Part shown: positions 47,360 to 57,042 of the stretch, in pieces
How positions within the stretch are numbered: position 1 is the stretch's first letter
How the letters are laid out: each line of letters begins with the position of its first letter
Source of the DNA: Ochotona curzoniae
Lineage: Eukaryota; Chordata; Mammalia; Lagomorpha; Ochotonidae
Length of the DNA stretch: 64,000 nt
Direction: 5' to 3'
Assembly (NCBI RefSeq): GCF_017591425.1
Contig: NW_024467121.1
Coordinates: 19,418,707-19,482,706 of the forward strand
Notes under the pieces: model-generated
The model's input: only the letters and a program-made list of their open reading frames with translations
What the model was told of the DNA's origin: nothing
The model's database searches: none
Program-made: the position numbers and the translations under genes

Positions 47360-50300
47360 CTCTCTCTCAAGTATGAGTGCAGTAGAGATCTCCCTGCCTC
47401 TCCCTTGTTTTACACATGGGGCCAGGTGTGAGGAAAGAAGGGGCCAGCTGCTGCCATACAGGAGGCAGTGCAGGGCTGGGGGCAGTGTAATTTGAACACA
47501 GCAGTATAAGAAACAACCAGAGGTGCAGGTACAAAGTCCAGTCACCATCAAAAGCAAAATTATAAGATTTCCAGTAACAAAAACCTGTTAGGTCGAACTT
47601 ACCATCATGTAAGGGTCGTCTACGATAGGATAAATGTAATCCGTGGTCTGAACCAAGGAGAGCCCACCATGTCTCAAAGGAATGACACAAGTATCCATTC
47701 CAATGCCTGTGAAGATGGAAGTCATCAGCATCCACAAATAAACCAGGAGAGCCGTTCTCTTTCACTCTGGCAGTGTTGTGAACAGAAAGACCTCTGCCTA
47801 AGACACTTCAGGAAACCGCACATGCCAATGAAGCCATGTGTGTCCTATCAAGAACTGTAACTGAAAGAAATGTGAATTGTAACTAGCTTAAGAGAAACAG
47901 AAATTAAAATGTTAGTCATCAAGACGACTTCAATAGTGATATTTTTTTAAAATCTCTTTACTATAACCAATTTGATGAAAATTTTATTTATTGATTTCAT
48001 CCACTATGTCATTCCCCTGCACTGACAACCCCAAATGCCTGAAATGGCTGGGTGACCCAGGCCAAAACAAGTAGCCACAACTTAGTCTCCCACACAGGTG
48101 GCAAGAACCAACCCACCTGAGCCATGACCACCAGAAAACAGCTTGTCAGGAGCTGCAGCTGGGTTAGCAACCCGACATACTCAGACAGCGGACAGTGTCC
48201 CAACCAGTGTCTTAACCATCAGGCCAACCATCCACCCCAGTAGGATTTCTAATGATGCCCAGAATAAAAGTTTTCTCTTACACTGTATCATCTTTTATTG
48301 GACTATGTTATCGCAATACTCTGTCACTTGGCATCGCAAAGAATTTCTTTGACTATGAAAATAGAGTATATGAGCTTAGGATATTTGAATCTGTGGTTAA
48401 AAACTTTGAGTACATCTTTAGATATTATTTCATTTTCTCAGCAGAAAATTCGTGAAGCATTTTACATAAAGCACTATCGTAACAAAAATCAAGGTGATTA
48501 AGGACAAAGCTAGACTTCATTTTTTTTTTAAAAGATTTATTTATTTTTTTATTGGAAAGTCAGATCTACAGAAAGGAAGAGAAACAGAGAGAAAGATCTT
48601 CTATCTGCTGGTTCATTCCCCAAGAAGCTGCAATGGATGGAATTGAGCTGATATGAAGCTAGGAGCCAGGAGCTTCTTCTGGGTTTCCCATGTGGGTGGA
48701 GGACTACAGGCTGTCCTCTACTGCTTTCCCAGGCTACAAGGAGGGAGCTAGATGGGAAGTAGAACAGTTAGAATATGAACTGGCGCCTATATGGGATCCC
48801 GGAGCTTGCAAGGTAAGGATTTAGTTACTGAGCTACCATGCCATGTCCCCAGGAATTTCTGGAAGAACTCTTACATAAACACTTAGTACCTATGTAATCT
48901 AACTGTTTTATAAGTTTTCAAAAGTACTTCTAAAGAGGAACTTTTAAAACTCCATGTTATTTGTGTAGTAAAAAGCTTACAAATGCCACCTTTAGTAGCT
49001 TATGATATGAAAGTCATGTGTCTGAAGTTTATCCTGTCCACTAAAATGAAAAAAACAAAAAGTGTGGCACAAGATAAAAATGAGTTCAGTGTATTAAAAA
49101 TAATTTGACTATTTAGACAGAAGAGACAACCAGCAAATTACTCAGGGTTTCTATTTGCTAAACTCAATTTTGCAGTATTCAAGCCTAGTAACAGTGGATC
49201 AAATTTTTTTTCTTAAGAGAAAAAAGAAAAGATTTTATTTCTTTGAAACAGTTACTAAGAAGAGAGAGAGAGAGATGGCGAGAGAGTGTGCACTTCCATC
49301 TGTGGTTCACTCCCCAAAGGGCTGCACTGGCAGACCAATCCAGAGCCAGGAGCTTTATCGAGGACTCTCGCATGGGTGCAGGGGCCCAAGCACTTGGGCC
49401 ATCCTCCATTATTTCCCCAGGCACATTAGCAGGCAATTGGATCAGAAGAGGAACAGTTAGGACTAGAAATGGTGCCCATTATGGGATGCTGGCACTGCAA
49501 GCAACAGCTTAACTTGCTATGCTATAGCACTGGCCCAGGTCACATTTCTTTAAACATCACTTGCAATGCAGCCACTTCAGATTTACAAAACTGCTCCTAT
49601 TACATAAGGTGAATAGTGTTCCCATACTCCTTTTCAAAGGACACCCTTCTAACTGTATAATGAGTACTTCCACTTTATTGTCCAACACCAAAGTAGGAAA
49701 AGTACAGAAGGGAGCCAGAGGACTCTCCCCTGTAAATGTAGAATTCCAAATCGAACAAGAATGTATCTTATCAGAATCTCACTAAAACTGTCTTCTGTGT
49801 TTGTACAAAACTTCAACAGACCCAACCATGGCGGATCACAGAGGCCCCTCCTCTTGCTGGTGTTAAGTCCATTACCACCAATCAAGTTCAGTAACACACT
49901 ACAGTGTGTGAAGACAGTGAAGACAGGATTGTGGTTTTGATGAACTCCCATGGGATCCAGCTGGGAGCAACAAATTTAATTTCAGAATGGCAAGTCTCAG
50001 AAATCTGAGGCAATGGGACCCTTCGGTAGTGATCAACTTTCATCTGTGACAGACAAGATCATGAGCAAAAATTCATTTCAAAGCCAGGTGCTCAGATTCA
50101 CAAATTTCCCTCACAGTGCCCTTCTGCACCTATGTCAAAACAGGGCAAGAATCACATTCATTTGCATAGAATTTCCTTAAATTGACAATCACAGCTAGTT
50201 ATGTTGAGCCAATCACCATTCAATTTGGAAAATGGAAAGATATCATCTTATTTCAGGTATCAATTTAAATTATAGGACTATAAGACAAAAAAGAAAATTA

Positions 50301-52082
50301 GCTGCTGAATATTGGTTTTAAATATTCCTAATGTGAGTCATTATAAATCTGATTCAAACATATGATTTGTAAAACTCTTCATTTCTATACCTGGCAAGTT
50401 CTTACATCAAAACAACTGGAGAGTCTTAAGCATGTTTCTGGGTTGAAAAACTTTCCCCTTTACTACGGTGACACCAGATCTACTTGAGGGAGGGGCTGCT
50501 GTCATTCAACATGGCTGCCAGGAGGTTACTGAGTTCTTGAAATGTGACTATTCCAAGTTGAGATGTGCTGTAAGTACAAACCAGACACCAGGTTTGAAAC
50601 AGTACCAAAACCAGCATTTCATTTTGTCCTATGAGAGCATCTTCAAAAAGTTCATGAAAAATATATATTATAAAAATAATAATCTCTTTATCTCCTCTAT
50701 AAATTTCCTTCCAAATACATTAAAACGGGGTTAGGGGAGGACTAGCGTGGTACCCTCACACAATAATCCTTCAAGCTGCAGCACCAGCATCACATACAGG
50801 ACCAGTTCCAGTCCCAGCTGTTCCACTTCCCATCCAGCTTCCTACTCATCACCTGGGAGGGCAGCAGAGGATGGCCCAAGTCCTTGAGACCCTGCACCCA
50901 CGAGGGAGACCTGGAAGAAGCCTCTGGTTCCGGTCACTGCAGCCATCTGGGGAGTGAACTGATAGATCCTCTCTGTCTCCCCTTCTTCTCTCTGTAAATC
51001 TGCATTTCAAATAATAAATAAATAAATAAATAAACTACATGGATTTCAAAAACATTTGCATCAAAACAGTTTATTTTTCTCACAGGCTTTTTTAAAAACA
51101 GATTTTTAAAATTAAGTTCAGTTAAACTTAATAAACCTCTTAAGTTTCAAGAGGGAAGAATGAGGTTGAGCTGGAGATGGATCACACATCTTGAAAATCA
51201 GTTTCAAACTGAAAGAAAGAGTGACAGTCTGGATAGAACACAAGCAGAAATGAAGATTCCACTGGTAGGGGAAGCCTTAAATATTAAATACATAAGGAGG
51301 AATAGAAAATTCTAGAAGCCTTCAGTAAGGCGCAAGCCCTCTAACTAAGAAGATATAACCTGGGGCGTACAGTTGACACACACTGCCTGGGATGCCTGCA
51401 GCACGTACCACAGGGCCTGGGCTCAAGTCCCAGCTTCACTCCCAATCCCAACTTCTTGTTCACGTGGCCCCTGCAAAGCAGCAAGTGAAGGATCAGGTAG
51501 CTGGGTCCCTGCGACCCAACAGTGACATGAACCGAGTTCCTGGCCCCCAGATATGTTGGGATGGAAGACTGGTCTCTCAATCTTTCTCTTGGCTCTCAAA
51601 TAAAATAAATAAATAAGCAAAGAATACAAGACATTTTATCACTGCCAGCAGCTATCAACATCTGACAGTTTTTAAGTACCAGTCAACATCTGTACCAGTT
51701 TCTAAGACACACTGACATTTGTTCAGTTAGGATATATCTAGTAAGCATGCATACACACTCCAAAAGTGGGCTCATCATTCTATAGGAATTCAATCAGAAA
51801 AGATCTAAAGCAGATAAACATACATACATAGATACATGCATACATGTACATATATACATATACAAAGGCATGCCACAAAGGTCATGGAAAAAAATGGAAA
51901 AGATAAAGATTATTTGGTTAAAAAAAATTTTGAAATCCATGCATGTTTTTCTTTTTCTTTAAGATTCATTTATTTTTATTGGAAAGTCAGATTTACAGAG
52001 AGAAGGAGAGACAGAAAGATCTTCAATCTGTTGGTTCACTCCCCAAGTCATGCATGTTTTTCATGAAGTATTTGAACACCCT

Positions 52083-52121
<39 letters not shown>

Positions 52122-53268
52122 TTTCTGGCAGCCACACAATTCCCAAATACTACTATGAGGCTGCTTTTTGTTTTTCAAGATAAATTTACTTGAAAGGCAG
52201 AGTTAGAGACAGACAGATATATACACACAGAGAAAGCTTTTCCTTCTCTTGGTTCACTCTCCAAATGGCTGCAAAAGCCAAGGCAAGACAGGCTGAAGCC
52301 AGGACCCCAGAACTCCACCCAGGCCAGGTCCAAGCACTCAGAGGCAGATCAGAAGCAGGGCAGCCAGGACTCAAAATGGCCTGTGACTTAACCTGCTGTG
52401 TCCTGTTTCACAGATGAACAAAGTGAGGCTCTCATAGGCTAAACAGTAAGCACAAAGCTGGGAGCAGTGACTATCGGTGGCAGGGTATGACTCTCAGCAG
52501 GATTCCAAGGCAAAGTCTTGTCATCAAAATAACCACTTCTGCATCAAGCCTAATACTTGCTCTATGCATCCCCTGGGGTCTATCCACCTAGCGAACACTG
52601 TGAGTGCAAAATGTAGGGAATGCACATTGCTGTGAGACAGGCTCACAGCTTCATTTTCTTCTCTAAAGCTGGGGATGGGGTGCAGGCTCCCCCAGGCCTA
52701 TGTGTCCATCTACTTTTCCCTGCCTCCTTCACTGCCTTCAGAGAGCTGTCCCCTTTGGCACTGCGAGCAGTTAAGGCCAAAGCGGGTGACAAGTCAGAGA
52801 TGGAAGATGTGGACTCCAGGTCCCTGCTCCTTCGAAATGCTGAGGAGTGTACACAGTGGGCCCAAGCATTCACCAACTTGCACAGGGAGGGCGATAAACA
52901 GCAATTACTGCTTCAGCAGGCCTTAAGTCATGTGTTTTTGATCATCAAGAAGCTTCTTTTCTTGACAGAGTTACCCAGAGCTTCCTTGGTACAGCCAACC
53001 CCCTGCACCCTGAGGCTCCTCATCAGTGTATCCAAACAACAGACAATCAAAATATTCAGAAGAAAAGCTGCGGCTGTGTCCAACAACAGTCTCTTCCTTT
53101 TCTCCGTCATCCCTAAGCAACGCAGTTAACACTATTTACACAGCATTAGGTAGTTTAAGTAATCCAGGGATGATTTTAAACATATAGGAAGCTCTATGTA
53201 GGTCATACACAAAAACACTATGCTATTTATGCAGGGAATTTAGCATCCTCAGACTCTGGTACTGTGGG

Positions 53269-53316
<48 letters not shown>

Positions 53317-54325
53317 TTCAAGGACACCAAGGAGCAACTGCATCTGCTTCCCTCTGCACTAGGAAGTGGCCACGGATTCCAACTCTGTCCTTCGTGCAGT
53401 GTTTCTCCAGTCTAGACCTCTGCTGGAAGACAGAAACTCTTTTGTGTGCGCATGTACGCATCCAAGTGCACATTTTCCTCCCTCCTACCCAAACCACATT
53501 TATCTGCTCTACCTGTGGGGAAAGCATGGAGTGCCCCGGACTGTACAACAAAATGGGCAAAAATAAACTAAAGACAAATTGTGCCATTACACTAACAAAC
53601 AGCATGCCAAGAGCCTAACAGCAATCCCAAGCTCTGTGTTTGGGATAAAGCATGCACTGAAATCCAGGAAGGAAAAAACTGCCTTCAATTCCATGCTGGG
53701 GCAAGGACAGAGCCATCCAGTCCCCGCACCCCAGCTCTTCAGGAGATGCCCAGTTGCTGCCCAACCTCAGCACCTGCTCCCCACACACCATCCACGATGC
53801 TCTGAAGGCATTCCTTCCTGCGGCCTTCGAAGAGCACGCAAGCACTGCAGGGGTTACTTTAGGGAGGGGCAAACAGGAGTTTCTGCCTCTCCTCAGCAAA
53901 CCAAAATATCATTTGATTATAGTTTAAAAAATGTTTTCAATATCATTGTCTCAGCTGCATAACTCATAGCTTTACAAGTCCTTCCAACAAGTTATGACAT
54001 CATCCCGTTACCACTGGATTGCTCTTAGAATTCTTTTACAGAAACAAGAGGAAGAGCAACCTGGTTGACAAGTCTGTTTTTTTGACTCATGGACCAGGTT
54101 GCTCACTAGCAAAGAAACAATGGTTTACATACCAAGTCTTGGCATGACAGCTCCCAGAAACTGTTCATCTTCTTGGAAGTGGTTTTCTTGTAAAGATTCC
54201 AGCAACTTCTGTAGGACATCTTGGGGCACTTTGCAGCCTGTGCCCTTCAGTTCTGTGAATCTGGTTAGCCGGAAGCTCTTGTCCAATTCATAAGTCTCTG
54301 GGTTAAAGGTTTCCCGCGTAGACAT
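35275..54325 (-). CDS. SEPHS1: SEPHS1, selenophosphate synthetase 1 (whole coding region, 8 coding exons)
   Basis: Paralogue of SEPHS2, the enzyme that makes selenophosphate from selenide and ATP. Coding exons are 54325-54133, 47706-47603, 45555-45448, 44440-44286, 41860-41770, 40199-40100, 36896-36684 and 35489-35275. All introns are GT-AG, phases match, total 1,179 nt: 392 residues plus TAA, the human length. The position that is Cys or Sec in active SelD/SEPHS2 is Thr29 here (KGTGCK, with C31 and K32), as in human SEPHS1, so no Sec codon or SECIS is expected. Metal and nucleotide residues D69 (GMDTC), D87 (TTDY), D110 (LSDLY) and D265 (ATDITGFG) are present, as is TGGQT at 160-164. Known SEPHS1 is thought not to make selenophosphate efficiently itself and is linked to redox homeostasis. 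Sequence is nearly identical to human; two changes near the N-terminus are Ser to Thr at residues 6 and 11. Confidence 0.98.
35490..36683. other. SEPHS1: SEPHS1 last intron
   Basis: About 1.2 kb with no recognised repeat insertion, unusual in this repeat-rich window. Confidence 0.5.
36684..36896 (-). CDS. SEPHS1: SEPHS1 coding exon 7 (residues 251-322)
   Basis: Encodes [20 protein letters not shown] (D265) through [10 protein letters not shown]. Acceptor CTCTCAG|CTG; donor ATCAG|GTACAA. Confidence 0.97.
37240..37562 (+). mobile_element. CSINE, older subfamily
   Basis: GGGGCTGGCCTTATGACAGA head, GGGAGACCCAGAAGAAGC, tail CAAACAAATAAACCTT. Confidence 0.8.
37630..37862 (-). mobile_element. CSINE, 5'-truncated, minus orientation
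   Basis: AAAAAAAAAAAGATTTATTT, TATTGGAAAGGCAGATTTGC, then the body to CCACACGCAGGGAGC. The head of the element is missing. Confidence 0.82.
37970..38340 (-). mobile_element. Old L1M-type fragment, minus orientation
   Basis: TCACTCTTGGTGCTGGACTC, GTATCACACAGAATAATTTC, AATCATACTGTATACAGCC and TTTCACTTACTAATATG match the reverse of a common old L1 3' region. Confidence 0.7.
38470..38775 (+). mobile_element. CSINE
   Basis: TTAGGCTGGTGCAGTGAAC head, GCATCCCATATGGGCACCAG, tail AATAAGTAAATCTTTAAAAA. Confidence 0.82.
38840..39078 (+). mobile_element. Old CSINE copy
   Basis: AAGTCCCAGCTCTGCTACTG, GGCACTTGGGAGTTTAAC and TTTCCAAATAAAA outline a diverged SINE. Confidence 0.55.
39120..39212 (+). mobile_element. 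CSINE core fragment
   Basis: CTCCCTGCCTGTGGCCTGGG to ACCCATGTGGGAGACCC only; both ends are absent. Confidence 0.8.
39213..40099. other. SEPHS1 intron 6-7 region, mostly unassigned
   Basis: 39500-39930 may be further degraded L1 in reverse (ATTTGCATTCCCACCAGAGA near its end). No exon found. Confidence 0.35.
40100..40199 (-). CDS. SEPHS1: SEPHS1 coding exon 6 (residues 218-251)
   Basis: Encodes [20 protein letters not shown] then [13 protein letters not shown]. Acceptor TGTTTAG|CCT; donor ACAG|GTATGG splits the Ala251 codon. Confidence 0.97.
40200..41769. other. SEPHS1: SEPHS1 intron between coding exons 5 and 6
   Basis: No SINE or L1 recognised in 1.57 kb; unique AT-rich DNA. Confidence 0.45.
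41770..41860 (-). CDS. SEPHS1: SEPHS1 coding exon 5 (residues 187-217)
   Basis: Encodes [20 protein letters not shown] then [10 protein letters not shown]; the [11 protein letters not shown] motif is typical of the SelD family. Acceptor TTTCAG|GCC; donor GACATT|GTGAGT. Confidence 0.97.
41940..42232 (+). mobile_element. CSINE, older subfamily
   Basis: GGGCCAGTTTTGTGGCATCA head, GATGCCAGCATCCCC, CCCACATGGGAGACC; short tail. Confidence 0.8.
42380..42770 (+). mobile_element. Old L1 3' end fragment 1
   Basis: GGATGAACCTTGAAGACATG, then CAGACATAAAATTCC, matches the L1 ORF2 tail and 3' UTR. Confidence 0.6.
42771..43540 (+). mobile_element. Old L1 3' end fragment 2 (ORF2 C-terminal region)
   Basis: AACATCACTAGTCATCAGGG, CACTGTTGGTGGGAATGC, GGAGTATTATTCAGTC, GTGGATGGAACTGGAG and TAAGTAAAATAAGCCAGTCA are classic L1 ORF2 tail signatures. 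Many stops. Confidence 0.85.
43578..43855 (-). mobile_element. CSINE, minus orientation
   Basis: GATTTTATTTATTTTTGTTG, GAAAGGCAGATTTACTG, GGGTCTCCCATATGGG; inserted just after the L1 tail. Confidence 0.8.
43856..44285. other. SEPHS1: SEPHS1 intron, part before coding exon 4 end
   Basis: No element recognised. The 153-aa open frame here has no family features I know. Confidence 0.4.
44286..44440 (-). CDS. SEPHS1: SEPHS1 coding exon 4 (residues 136-187)
   Basis: Encodes [20 protein letters not shown], then [19 protein letters not shown] and QPNEFI. Acceptor CTCTAG|GAA; donor ATCAT|GTGAGT splits the Met187 codon. Confidence 0.97.
44441..45447. other. SEPHS1: SEPHS1 intron between coding exons 3 and 4
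   Basis: About 1 kb, no recognised repeat. Confidence 0.45.
45448..45555 (-). CDS. SEPHS1: SEPHS1 coding exon 3 (residues 100-135)
   Basis: Encodes [20 protein letters not shown] to NKMTDR; D110 is the conserved metal-binding Asp. Acceptor CCCCAG|GGC; donor GACAGG|GTAAGT. Phase 0 at both ends. Confidence 0.97.
45556..47220. other. SEPHS1: SEPHS1 intron between coding exons 2 and 3, unique part
   Basis: No SINE or exon recognised; A-rich patches near 46050 and 47190. Confidence 0.45.
47306..47369. repeat. (CA)n then (CT)n microsatellite in a SEPHS1 intron
   Basis: About 25 CA units then six CT units. In the transcript this reads (GA)n(UG)n, roughly 235 nt after the coding exon 2 donor. Confidence 0.97.
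47603..47706 (-). CDS. SEPHS1: SEPHS1 coding exon 2 (residues 65-99)
   Basis: Encodes [14 protein letters not shown] through DDPYMM, with metal-site residues D69 and D87. Acceptor TTCACAG|GCA; donor ATGATG|GTAAGT. Confidence 0.97.
47720..48520. other. SEPHS1: SEPHS1 intron after coding exon 1, left part
   Basis: 48000-48240 contains a diverged reverse repeat (TTTATTGATTTCATCCACTA start, ACCATCAGGCCAACC end) that may be an old SINE; not certain. Confidence 0.35.
48530..48850 (-). mobile_element. CSINE, minus orientation
   Basis: AAAAGATTTATTTATTTTTT, ATTGGAAAGTCAGATCTAC, GGAGCCAGGAGCTTCTTC, ending CCATGCCATGTCCCC. Confidence 0.85.
49228..49536 (-). mobile_element. CSINE, older subfamily, minus orientation
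   Basis: AAGATTTTATTTCTTTGAAA, GAGAGAGAGAGATGGCG, GTTCACTCCCCAAAGG, ending TATAGCACTGGCCC. Confidence 0.85.
49537..50730. other. SEPHS1 intron, unassigned stretch
   Basis: 1.2 kb with no exon or recognised element. Confidence 0.4.
50734..51035 (+). mobile_element. CSINE
   Basis: GGGAGGACTAGCGTGGTACC head, GGAGGGCAGCAGAGGATGGC, tail (AAAT)n. Confidence 0.82.
51360..51620 (+). mobile_element. Old CSINE-like copy
   Basis: CTGGGGCGTACAGTTGACAC head; CTCAAGTCCCAGCTTCACTC; tail AAATAAAATAAATAAATAAG. Confidence 0.6.
51952..52048 (-). mobile_element. 5'-truncated CSINE with perfect 14-bp target duplication
   Basis: TAAGATTCATTTATTTTTAT then AGTCAGATTTACAGAG through GTTCACTCCCCAAG. CATGCATGTTTTTC flanks it at 51938-51951 and 52049-52062. 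Only the 3' third of the SINE is present. Confidence 0.9.
52083..52119. repeat. (CA)n microsatellite
   Basis: About 18 CA units directly after the truncated SINE. Confidence 0.95.
52172..52405 (-). mobile_element. Old CSINE, minus orientation
   Basis: CAAGATAAATTTACTTGAAA, GGCAGAGTTAGAGACAGACA, GGTTCACTCTCCAAATGG. Confidence 0.65.
52410..53268. other. SEPHS1 intron, unassigned stretch
   Basis: Contains a 169-aa open frame (52620-53129) without a recognisable domain; treated as non-coding. Confidence 0.4.
53271..53314. repeat. (GT)n microsatellite
   Basis: 22 GT units in the long SEPHS1 intron, about 0.8 kb from coding exon 1. Confidence 0.96.
54133..54325 (-). CDS. SEPHS1: SEPHS1 coding exon 1 (residues 1-64), Thr29
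   Basis: Starts [10 protein letters not shown] with A at -3 (AACCATG) and ends MPRL plus one base. Holds Thr29, C31 and K32, the N-terminal catalytic-loop positions. Donor CTTG|GTATGT. About 80 bp of 5' UTR precede the ATG in the same exon, after an acceptor at 54408 (TACCTAG|GTGG). Confidence 0.97.
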
Positions 54326-54407
54326 GGTTCTTGGGTTCCAGCTCCTCAGAGTTCAACCCCTCCCTTCCCCCTCTCCTGGTGGGCTGGGTTCTTTATTACA
54401 GATCCAC
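54326..54407 (-). other. SEPHS1: SEPHS1 5' UTR part of the first coding exon
   Basis: Bounded by an acceptor with a T-rich tract and TACCTAG|GTGG. The fragment runs straight into the start codon with no upstream ATG in it. Confidence 0.65.
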
Positions 54408-56149
54408 CTAGGTAGCACCAAAAATACAAAGACACCATTAAAAGAATTCCGACCAGCACATGTGCCTAGAATCAAGTGAATGTGTGCCAAGGAAAACCAA
54501 ACCGGGTAGCGGAGGGGGAAAGAACTGCATCACAACACCTTGACCACTAGTTGTGCATCAGAGTTGAAAGGGACTGTCCGTATCATCACAGACAACTAGG
54601 GGAAACACCTGACATCTCCAGTGGGGGTGTAACTGTGGTCATGAGGCCACAGGCCAGCGAGGAACACCGCCCTGGAATTGGGAAGAACCTGCCAGCAGGC
54701 TCACATGACAACACCACCTTGAACTTTTAAGTCCCAAACATTCACTTCACCTGTCAACTGGCAGGCACACGTGGTTTACAAAGTAGAGGTCCTATGGAAA
54801 CCTTTTACTCTCGCAGAGCTAAAAGGTCCAGGAAACACTGTGTAGTGAAAGAGGCATTGAAGCAAATGCATTTGACAAAATTCCTCTCCTCGTCAAGGTC
54901 CTCAGTTTCTAGAAAAACATGCTTTCCCTCTGTACCGCAAGTATACAACGTAATCCACAGCTAATGACTTTAAAAACACAGTCATGTTCAAGTTCAAAAG
55001 AGTCCTGGAAAACTTCCCTGATGTTTTAATGTAGTGTTGTTTCCTAGAAAGCAAGCATCCCGCCCAACAAGCTAGTACACACAGCACTGACAAACACCAG
55101 AATCTGCCACTGCTCATGACCATTTCATCGCAAGAACTGAAACGACAAGGGAAACCACGCTAATTATGAGCATTTCTGGCATTACAACTGAAGGTCTGAA
55201 GCAAGCCCCCAAGTCTGAAGCCTTTGGAGCTAACACACACGCACACACACCCCGAACATGTGCTCCTGAGGTTTGCAAACCCCCAGACTGATAACTTTAT
55301 TGGGCATAGAATTACAGACACCCCAAATTTTAGGGTCAATTTCCTCTATAAAGTTTATGATTGAGAACATAATTCCCATTTATAGTTTCCCATACCCCGG
55401 GAAGCACATCGCTCATTTAAAATAAATCTCACACACCCTGAGTTTGGGCAGTAGTCCAAACTGTCCTTAGAAAAACATGTTTTTGGATGAGCGGTGACTT
55501 CAGCGGTAAACCTACCACTGTAGTCACAGCGGATCGTTCAAACACCATTCCAAGAAACCAACGTGCCCCCACCAGCAGGCCAGCCTGGCCCAGCACGCCA
55601 GCACACACGGGGGTTCCGAAGCCATTTTAGAGTCAGTACTTCGAAAGGCAACAAACCTGGCAAAATGCCTACTGCCACCCCACCTCAACCAGGAAAATCA
55701 AATTAAATAAATACACAGAGAGACATATGCAACTCACAGGGTGTGTGTTTCCTGGGAGGGGGAGGGATCCGATTCTTTTCCTACCTCCAATCCTCATCCT
55801 TCCCTCTCAAAGGTGGAAAGATTTGAAGGGGGGTGAGAGTTTTAAGCCCTTAAATGCAGAAGGCATTGTTCAGGAAGTTAAAAAAAAGACAAACAAACTC
55901 AAGGGCACTAGAAAACACATCACAGCCAGCCACACATCCCAAACCTAAAACACTAATAATAAATCCTGACATTTGGGAAGGGAATGCGAAGGGGATGAAG
56001 GGGTGGGCAGAGAGGGTGTCTGGGGAAGCTGGGATTCCTGGACGTGGGTCCGTCTGCATTACAACAGCCGGAGCACTGGGACCCCAAGACCACACGTTTA
56101 CACCTTTAAAACAGTGACACGAATATGTAAAAATGACGTTTAACTCATT
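54408..56149. other. SEPHS1: SEPHS1 intron 1, 3' part
   Basis: 1.7 kb without a recognised interspersed repeat. No alternative first exon can be called. Confidence 0.45.
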
Positions 56150-56220
56150 CCGTCCCGGGCCAACATTTTCCTTCCTTCGAAGTCACAGCTTGATGGACGC
56201 CGGGCGGCCAGCCCCGACCC

Positions 56221-56237
56221 CCTACCTACCTACCTAC
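56221..56237. repeat. (TACC)4 in the SEPHS1 CpG island
   Basis: Four tandem TACC units; on the minus strand these read GGTAGGTAGGTAGGTA, i.e. overlapping donor-like GTAGGT. Confidence 0.9.
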
Positions 56238-56374
56238 CCCCAAGCCCCCGAAGTGCGCGGCGGCGTGGGCGCGCCAGGGGCCCGGCACTCTCCATGAAGC
56301 TCCGCGTCCCCGGCAGCGGCGGCCCGCGACCGGACGACGGGCACGCGGGGCGACAAGCTTAAGTCTCAGGCCGC

Positions 56375-56388
56375 CGCCTTTAAAGGCG
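56375..56388. promoter_or_regulatory. 14-bp perfect palindrome CGCCTTTAAAGGCG
   Basis: One of several CTTTAAG-type sites in the island. Binding factor unknown. Confidence 0.5.
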
Positions 56389-56797
56389 CAGCAGGCCCGG
56401 GCCGCGCTCTTTGTGCGGCGCCTCGCCGCGGGCAGGCGGACGGGCGGAGGGGGCCGCGCGGTGCCCCCGGCCGGGCCATGGCGGCCGCGGCGGGAGGACG
56501 AGGGGGTTGCGTGGGCTGGGGGAGACGGCAGGGGCGCCCCAAATCCCCGCAGCGTCCGCGGGGCTCGGAGGAGGAGCCCCTCGGAGGGGGAAAGCACCGG
56601 GGTGGGGAAGCCCGGGCAGGAGTCTCCCCGCCGCGCGCGCCCTAGCTCGCGCGGGGGACCCCCGGCCGCCGCCACACAAAAATGTCGGCGGGCGAAAAGA
56701 TTAACCCCTGCGTGGCCGCCGCCACCCTCCCCCACCCCCCCCCCGACTCCTCCCCGTCCTCTCTTCCCTCCCTCCATCCCCGGCCCCGCGCAGCAGC

Positions 56798-56825
56798 AGC
56801 GGCGGCGGCGGCGGCGGCGGCGGCG
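56798..56825. repeat. (CGG)n run
   Basis: AGCAGCAGCGG then about eight CGG units in the SEPHS1 island, on the gene side of the probable first exon. Confidence 0.9.
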
Positions 56826-57042
56826 CGGGCGGTGCTTCTCTTTTAAAGCGGCCCCAACCAAGCCCCGGCTCTGCCCCCTTCTCCTCCTGGCAGGGCCGGA
56901 GGTGCACGGCTCGGCGGCGGTCCCGGACGGCCCGGAGGGAGATTTACAACAGCCGCCGCGGGTCTGCGGACCCAGATTCCCCTTTAAGCCTGGGAGCCTC
57001 GCACACCACCCCCGCCCGCCCCTCGTCAGGCCCGCCGCTTAC

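Noticed and set aside
52620..53129. 169-aa open frame in the long SEPHS1 intron
   Set aside because: No recognisable domain and no match to a neighbouring gene; likely chance.
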